From Euphorbia lathyris (lineage: Eukaryota > Streptophyta > Magnoliopsida > Malpighiales > Euphorbiaceae), in assembly GCF_963576675.1 (NCBI RefSeq), contig NC_088912.1, forward strand, positions 58,350,895-58,414,894: a DNA stretch of 64,000 bases. The letters are read 5' to 3'. A program made the position numbers and the translations under genes. The notes under the pieces were generated by a model that saw only the letters and a list, made by a program, of their open reading frames with translations, made no database searches and was not told the origin of the DNA. Within the stretch, counting starts at the first letter, position 1; the number at the start of each line of letters is the position of its first letter. This document shows positions 57,153-64,000 of this stretch, piece after piece.

Positions 57153-60100
57153 ATGTCGAGCGATTCCCAGAACAACTCCGGCGAGCAATATGATGACGAC
57201 CGCTCGGATATAAATCCTCCCTCTCATGCTGAGCAGGAATATCACGAGACCTCTTCTGAGTCTCAGGAACAGACCCATAGTCAGCATGACCAATCAAAGG
57301 GTGAGGTCAGCCCTCATGGAAAAAACCCACGTATTGACCAACCAACTTCATCGAAGAAGAAGAAGAAGGAGAAAAAGAACCAAAAACCTAAGGAAAGGAC
57401 GTTTCTTCACGGTCTTCAAAAACGTTAAAAATCTCAAAGTTTTCCATTCCCGCTGGTTCTCCAAGAGCTTCGTAGAAGCTGAGCAACCCTTCTGCGAGTG
57501 GATTTCAAAGAATGGCTGGACCGACCTCTTCTCTCTCCCTGGAACCACTTATCCACAGCTAGTGAAGGAATTCTACACAAACCTAAGGATAGCCAATGAT
57601 AACGATGACTATATGGTCACGAGAGTCAAGAATAAGGAGATCACCATCACTCCTTCCTATCTCGCTACACTGCTAAAGCTGAAGGAAGAAGGAACAGAAC
57701 TCAAGTGCACAAATGACTACATGCACGTTGATTACGAAGTTGAGTTTTGCAAACCCAAAAATCATAAAGGTGAAATCTCCAGTACCAGTATGGGTCAGCC
57801 TAAAAAACAAGCCCACTATATCCTGACCAACTTCTTGTTTCCCAAGGTCAACTCCTCCTCCTTAGCCTCTAACTTTGAACAGTGCTTCATCTGGCACATG
57901 CTGAACTACAAGCCGCTCAACATGCCTGTCTTTCTCATCGGGACTTTTCAATACACCATCGGGATCCTCAGGATGGGTTCTCTCATCACCAAAATCCTTT
58001 AGGATCACAAGGTCAGCCTAAAAGAGGAAATAGACATAATAGGCACTGAGATCACCTCAGCAATACTATTCGGCTTAGCTCACAGCCTTCCCATCAAACC
58101 TAAGAAGGGTAAGGGACCCCTGGTTGAAGAAGCACTTGCTGAGGATGATGTAGTTGAAGAAGCAACTGCTGAGCTATCAAAGAAAGGGAAGAAAGCAGTG
58201 GTCGCAGAAGCACTGACTGAGCGAACTAGGCAGGAAAGAAAAAGAAAAGCTGACCAATCCTCAACCCCACTAGCCAAAGATATTAACAAAACTGCCAAGA
58301 AAATTAGGGTGGTGTTTGGTGGAAAGAAAACTGCACATGCTGAGTCAGTGCAGAAGAAGGCAGAGTCAGCTGAGAAAAGGAAGGAAAGAGCTGACCCTGA
58401 AGAAGAAAGTGAGGAGACTCTTGAGCAACCCCTAAAGAGGAAGAATACCTCTAGGATGACACCATTGGAAGCCGACCCCATTGACTTTGTCGTCACCAAG
58501 GATTCTCACTTCCTACGAGCTCAGAAGATCAACCTGGAAAAGACACCGTGTAATCAGGAGGAAGAACAAGGCTGGAATGCCGAACAGCCTCAAGCTGATA
58601 AGATGGATTCTGTTGAGCCAAGCAACACAGTTGCTGCTAAGCAAGCTGATGAGCAACGAGTTAAGTCACTAGTGAAGGACAAGGTTGTGAAGAACGTTTA
58701 TGCTGATCTTGGACTTGATCTCTCTTCTGAGTCATCCGAATCTGTTGCTACTGACCCTTCTCCTCAAACCAAAACCAAAAAGGGCAGTACGGAAAAACGG
58801 TTCAAGAGAAAAGCGCAGAAGCCCAACGTCATTGACTTGTTGGATGAATCTCCACTAAGGGACCAATCACTGACTTAACAGGACTTCAATTCTAATTCTT
58901 CACCGACATCACTGAACCCACTCCTGATCAAGTCAAGGAAAAACAAGCCTCTGTTTCTCAAGCTGAGGAACAAGCCGACCCTAAAGTCTCTAAGGGTCAA
59001 CCTTCTGCCGACACCTTTGCTCCACCTTCCACTGAGCAAGTGCTCGAAGTTCCAGCTGCTCAACCCACCGAGTTAGCGAAGGAAAATCCACCTGCTAAAG
59101 ACAGCTCTGAGTTGCCTCAACCTCAAATTCCAACTCAACTTCACACTGACCCTGAGCAGTTTAATAATACTGCTGAGACAACACTTCCTTCCTCTACTGA
59201 GCAGTTAGAAAACCAGTCAACTCCTGCTGTTGGCCTCAATAAAAGTGCAGCTGCTGACCAGGCTGGCACTTCTACTTCTGGGCAGCACCAAAGTACTCCA
59301 CCACCTGCTGCCGCTAACCAGAAAACGGCCACTGAGAATAATACTGATGATTCTTATACTTATCTGGATGCTTCTGAGTCAGGAAGATGAATCATCCACT
59401 CCGCTCATGCTCTACTTTAAGAGATACATCAGTCTCAAGCCGATGTTACTGGGACCACTCTTGCTGAGCCAACTCAATTTTCATCTGTCACTCAACTTTT
59501 GACCGAACTCAAAGGTCTTAAGGAACTGATGAGTGTTATGACTTCCTTGGTCTCTCAGCAGCCCAAGCAAGAGTTTATGGTCAAGCTGGCCGATCTTCAA
59601 CTTATGATGGTTCACCACATGGACTCAATTGAAGGGAAAATCAATGCCCCATCTGTTGTGAACTCATCATCGGCAACTTCTGCTGAAGTCGCTCAACACT
59701 TCACACAGCTGGCCGCCGAGCTAAACGGAGCTCGTGAACTTATCTCCTCCACTTCTCAATGCTCCATAGAACAGATTGGTAAAGCCATTCGCCTACTAAA
59801 CTTGAGCAAAGAAGAAACGGACACTGACCAGGTGAAGACCAATGACATCCTGCACTGTGCCCGTTCAACTCTTACGCATGTTCGGCACATCAATGCTCAG
59901 CGTCATTCGTATGATTCTGCACTACTCAGGATGTACTATCAATCCTATGCACGAATGACGGACTCCATTACTTGGATTGGGAAGTCACTTGAGTTCTTAC
60001 TCAGTATGCCTAGCGCCAACATTAAAATCCTCGCTTCAAGTATGGCAGATGGCATGCAGGTCTTTAAGGGTCTTAGAGAAAGTACGGGTCATATGCAACA

Positions 60101-60335
60101 TTATTCATCCATACTGACTCGTGCTGTTCAACAGGGGAAATTCTATGCTCCTCCCCTTCCATCTGGTGATGCTGGCAAAACGGGGGAGAAAGATAAGAAG
60201 CCAGCTATCGGAACTCAGCAGAAGCCTCCTGGCTCAACTTCTGCTGACCCAGGCAACCAAAGTCAGCAACAAAGAACAGCCAAGCCCAAAGCCAAATCTA
60301 ACCAAGTTCAAGCCAATATCAAGAAGTACAAATAG
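57153..60335 (+). pseudogene. Element Y 3' ORF (envelope-position protein of SIRE type)
   Basis: About 1,060 codons over three frame segments: 57153-57428, then 57226-58878 with a TAG at 58000-58002, then a shift near 58880-58900 into the frame of 59040-60335 with stops near 59388-59436. The N-terminus is acidic and Gln/His-rich with a Lys run. Next comes a folded region (about 57430-58000; WISKNGWTDLFSLPGTTYP, NFEQCFIWHMLNYKPLNM) resembling the putative plant transposon protein domain (Transposase_32 type). A Lys/Glu-rich middle has several nuclear-signal-like clusters (PLKRKN, KRFKRKAQKP). The C-terminal part is helical (about 59500-60130) with a basic Gln-rich tail. I see no signal peptide or membrane segment. 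X carries the same protein. Confidence 0.78.
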
Positions 60336-60820
60336 AACTGACTTAGCTTGAGACTTGTAATTTTGTATCTGGCATGTTCTATCTTTGTTGAGCTGACTAT
60401 ATATATATATATGCATCCTTTCTACAAACTGTCTATATATATGTGATGCTTACATGCTGTTTTTATATGCTGATCTGTCTCATATAACTACTCATTGAAC
60501 AATCAATTAAAACTTGTGAACATAAAAAAATTCTAACAAGTAAAATATACTCAGTATACTTCAACTCTGATAAACCCAACTCTGATACCTGAATTTAACT
60601 AAGTATCAAAACTAAGTAAATGACTAAATGTTCCAAGTATTTGACCTACCTCTAAAGGCTGACCTTAGGCTCACTTCGATTAAATCTTAGAAGGTTTAGA
60701 ATTGAACTAAGTCAGTAGATGCAACCCTTATGGGGGGAGTAATTTTAGAAGAATAGAAAAGGTCAACTATCATGGGGAACCTTAATTGAATACTTTTGCC
60801 AACATCAAAATGGGGGAGTT
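60336..60820 (+). other. 3' untranslated region and purine tract of element Y
   Basis: AT-rich, with a short TA microsatellite near 60398. The purine tract AAAATGGGGGAGTT is at 60807-60820, immediately before the 3' LTR. GGGGGGAGTAATTTTAGAAG near 60732 is a second purine run that could act as an internal tract. Confidence 0.8.
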
Positions 60821-62186
60821 TGTTGAAACACATTTCCACATGATTTTGATTTGACAAAATTATTCCCATGATTAAAACAATTAAATTTAAGTGCTTTGAT
60901 TTAATTGTACTAATGAGTTTGTTCAATGTTGAGTAAGTTGACTAACGAGAACAGGAACTGAAAGTCTATAAAAGAAAGACAGAACAAAGTCAGCATGAGC
61001 AAGTCACACAGCAGAAGCTGAGTAGAATGCAACTCAGCTTTACGAAAGAAATATCTTCTTCAGAGAAGCTTGAAGGCGAAGCCGCTGAGTCAAGCTGAGT
61101 AATAACCAAGTCAGCGTCAATGATCCATCAACTTGGCAGACAAGGTCTGACACAAATCAGAAGTCTTGGAAATCCGTTTTCAAGGACCTTTTCGAGATGC
61201 ATGGAACATCTGACTTTTGGCAAGAAGACAAACCTGGCGCAAGAAGACGAAACTGGCAAACCTGGCTCCTGCTAAAATCAGAAGACAGGATTGACCTGCA
61301 GCTCTAGAAGCTGACCACTTGATGACGAAGAAGACCGTTTATCATACAACAGCTATATCAGAATTCAAATGATTGAAGCCACAAAGATTGCTATAAATAG
61401 GCCAAATCATCACTTGGATCGCACAACATACATACAAGAGATATACAGACAAGCAAAATCTTCACCAAGTCAAAAATCCAAAAGAGAAGCTGTCTGAATA
61501 GAAAAAGCAAGCTCTTACACCAAACTCCAATCATTGTGTAAAAGTCTAGATTGACTCTGTCATCTAAAGTGTTCTTTGTTGTATTAAGAACAATTTCTTA
61601 TCATTTGTAAAGGTTAGAAGAGTGAAGCTGAGTACTCGATTATAGTACTCAGTGGTAGAGAAAATCTGAATACTCGGTTATAGTGTTCAGTGGTAGATAG
61701 GATTGAGTAGATGAATAGAGGACGGTACTCTTGCATACTCAGTTGCTATTGTAAACGGTTTGTGCTCTACCTTTAAAGAGCTCAGTAGAGGATTGAAAAA
61801 TCTCGGAAGGATTCTGGGGACTGGACGTAGGCGGTGAGGCCGAACCAGGATAAGTCTGCTGAGTAATCTCTAACCCTTTCTCTTGATATATACATGTATG
61901 TGTTGCTTGCTTAAAATTGCTCAGTAAATAATCTGCAAAAGCCGACGCTGAGTAACCAGAGTGCTGAGTTGGAAACTAACTTAAAGTGTTATTTCCCAAC
62001 TCAATATTGAAAACAGCTCTAGTCAGTATCTGATTAAAGCTGTCTTACATCTCACTCAGCCTTGCTGACCTAAAGCTGAGTTAAATTATCAAACATTCTA
62101 TTAAGTCAGCATTATTAAGCGAAAAAGTTACATTAGTTCCTAACCCCCCTTTGGAACTAATCCTATTACGTTACACGGGACCAATA
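60821..62186 (+). repeat. 3' LTR of element Y
   Basis: 1366 bp, collinear with 50369-51732, with a TATA box at 61392-61399. It ends CCAATA, then the GTTAG duplication. Confidence 0.94.
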
Positions 62187-63193
62187 GTTAGGTCCCAGCA
62201 GAACATGTTACTTTCAGTCTCTAAACATCCTATTTATTCATGAATGACGTAAAGTGAAGTCAAGGTCTCTATTTTAATGCTCACTTAAGTCAACTCTCGT
62301 GTGTTCTTAAGATTCTAAGACGTACTACAACCTTAAGCGTCCCTAAAGTTGGTTCTTTCTTGGATTACGATTGAAACATCATTTCTATTAAGAAAACCCT
62401 TGATACAACCTCCTAACATTCCTGCTTCGGGGTTTGGACATTTGAGAAATAGTTCTGTGAAGTTGAAAGCAGTTCCCTATCATTCATCTAACACTAACAT
62501 ACATGCATACAACAATGGAATGATAACTTTCTCAAACACGACATAATATATCACCATTCATTCATAAATAAGAAAATAGAAGACTTACGTAACAGGCCCT
62601 AACTGGCCGAACCCGTTCAAAACGACTACTCACTCATGCTAAAGAGTGAACAACCTAAATCACATAAACAGAACTCCATGAAAGGAGCTTGAAAGATCTT
62701 CGAGAGCTTCTCTCTCTAAAACTAATCTATCTTCTGTTCTCCCAAAAAGATCCTACTTCCTTTCCCTTCACTACTTCTATAAATAGAAGGAAAAGGAAAC
62801 CCGTACACAAAATATTAACAAAATATTACCAAAAGGAAAGATTGTTCAAAGTATCGGATATATCTAGAAGTGGTTAAAATATGTTGACCCTTGAACACTC
62901 AAGGGTCGATCACTCTTGTCATCATGTTACTTTAGCTGCTCATTCTTGCTCGCTCCTGCCTGCCTGTCAAGTCGCTATCCGTCATCAGGTACACAACGTT
63001 TAACCGCTGGATCAAAGGGTGCACGTCTCCTCTTGGATGGTGCAAAACAGGCTGCATAACAGCCTTTTCGACTTAATCTTTTCAAATCTACATAAAACAC
63101 TTATATGTCCTTCATTTAAGTAATATTACGCCTAAAACACCCCTAATTTATCACAAATAATATGTTTAATTGTAGTCAAATTCATGCCTAACA
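62187..63193 (-). repeat. 5' LTR of element Z, second part
   Basis: Resumes at GTTAG and is collinear with 31554-32535. It ends CCTAACA, followed by target duplication GTCCC. Confidence 0.93.
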
Positions 63194-64000
63194 GTCCCAT
63201 CTACCAAGATGTCGATGCACGTCAATAGATAGTTGTCTTTCGGGCATCCTTTGTTCAAATCTGTGAAATCAACACACATTCCGTTGGCCCCACCAGCCTT
63301 CTTGACAAGAACTACATTCGCCAACCATTCGGTATAGATTACCTCCTCTATGGCATCCGCCTTTTTGAGTTTTGCAATCTCTTCCTCTATTGCCTTTTGT
63401 CTTTCAGGCCCATGGTTCCGCTTTTTTTGGGTGACGGGTGTGGCATCCTCCGTAATGTTTAGTTTATGAGTGATGAGATTTGGGCTCACTCCTCTCAATA
63501 TTTCATTATCCCTTGTAAAAACTTCTTGACATTCAACCAGGATTCTCATGATCTCCTCCCTAATTTCTGGCTGGAGCCCTTTCGTAATTTTCACCCTTCT
63601 GAAATAAGGCACATCTCCGTGTCACCCAATGCTGTAGTGTTTTGCTCTTCCTCCTCTTCTTCATTTTCAGGCTGTGGGCGTATGGCCAAGGAGGCCATAT
63701 ATGTTTCTTGAGCCATTTTCTGGCTTCCCTTAATCATCACCCCACCTTTGACATTTGGCACGTACATGGTTAAATAGCGTACGGAAATTAAAGTAGTCGC
63801 CTCCGAAAGGAAAGGCCTTCATAAAATGACATTATATGCGAGCCGACCATCTAGGATGGTGAACTCTTGCTCTCCTTTCCAAGTTTGATCTCCATCCGTG
63901 ATTTCACAAGCCAACATCACTTGCCCTTTAGTCTGAACTGTATGTCCAGTTACTCCTAGAATATCCACGATGGTTGCTTCTACCTGCATAGGGTCTATTT
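63194..64000 (-). pseudogene. Tat2 protease and RT N-terminal part
   Basis: The minus strand reads QVEATIVDILGVTGHTVQTK and VKGGVMIKGSQKMAQETY (protease C-terminal half, as in Tat1), then PVTQKKRNHGPERQKAIEEE and CVDFTDLNKGCPKDNYLL (RT start), ending at DGT where Z inserted. Stops and a shift lie near 63590-63640 and 63820. It continues at 31309 on the other side of Z and beyond the window on the right. Confidence 0.9.

Larger units (their letters stand above)
50369..62186 (+). mobile_element. Element Y: SIRE/Maximus-type copia element with large 3' ORF
   Basis: Target duplication GTTAG at 50364-50368 and 62187-62191. LTRs are 50369-51732 and 60821-62186, beginning TGTTGAAAC and ending CCAATA rather than CA. 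They differ at roughly 35 positions by eye, near 2.6 percent. The iMet primer site follows the 5' LTR. Gag with three zinc knuckles, protease, integrase, RT and RNase H come next, then a 0.5 kb promoter-like spacer and a 3.2 kb second ORF. This layout and the gag type fit the SIRE lineage. Both genes carry stops and frameshifts. The words GCTGA and TCAGC are unusually common throughout. Confidence 0.95.
31310..63193 (-). mobile_element. Element Z: Athila-type Ty3/gypsy retrotransposon, carrying several insertions
   Basis: Target duplication GTCCC at 31305-31309 and 63194-63198, in Tat2 RT. LTRs begin TGTTGTCC and end CCTAACA on the plus strand. The tRNA-Asp primer site by the right LTR sets the minus orientation. 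Gag, pol and an ATHILA ORF-1-like protein follow in order. Interrupted by W and the stretch 39565-46479, by a copia solo LTR, and by Y inside the 5' LTR. LTRs differ by roughly 3 percent by eye. Confidence 0.94.

Overview
The window is flowering-plant nuclear DNA made entirely of nested LTR retrotransposons. I find no host gene, rRNA, tRNA or CRISPR array. The lineages are plant-specific: Ty3/gypsy Tat with a second, archaeal-type RNase H; Ty3/gypsy Athila with an ATHILA ORF-1-like protein; Ty1/copia of the SIRE/Maximus type with a large 3' ORF; and another long-LTR copia family. The density of nesting suggests pericentromeric or other heterochromatic DNA. A eudicot is my guess; the species cannot be read from the sequence.

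Outermost layer: a decayed Tat element (Tat2, minus strand) whose pol appears at 63194-64000 (protease to RT) and 28668-31309 (RT to integrase). An Athila element Z (minus, 31310-63193, target duplication GTCCC) split its RT. A SIRE-like element X (minus, right end 28667, presumed duplication ACGCC) split its integrase.

Left half, inside X: a non-autonomous Athila-like element (1-5611, minus); a copia element C (6235-25548, plus, duplication GGAGA) whose 5' LTR was hit by a young Tat element, Tat1 (6998-16951, minus, duplication CCTAT); and a solo LTR of C's family in reverse orientation (25964-27829, duplication CTTTG). Tat1 carries gag-pol on the minus strand and, on the plus strand, a multi-exon antisense gene.

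Right half, inside Z: 3' LTR 31310-32535; ATHILA ORF-1-like ORF 34192-35595; pol 36217-39564; an Athila-like element W (plus, 39565-42626) truncated inside gag; an unclassified stretch holding a 2.7 kb solo gypsy LTR (42999-45685) with a 22-bp hairpin array; Z gag 46480-48183; a copia solo LTR (48215-50037, duplication TGCAC); the tRNA-Asp primer site; and the 5' LTR, split by a SIRE-type element Y (50369-62186, plus, duplication GTTAG).

Rough LTR comparisons by eye fit the nesting order: about 3 percent for Z, 2.6 percent for Y inside it, about 2 percent for C, and about 1.9 percent for Tat1 inside C. Most gag-pol frames are broken by nonsense changes, while several accessory ORFs remain open. 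The most unusual features are the antisense spliced gene in Tat1, GC-rich hairpin arrays in three unrelated elements, a TATA box in front of the SIRE 3' ORF, a U3-to-ORF fusion in X, and a 1.8 kb inverted pair of copia LTRs.
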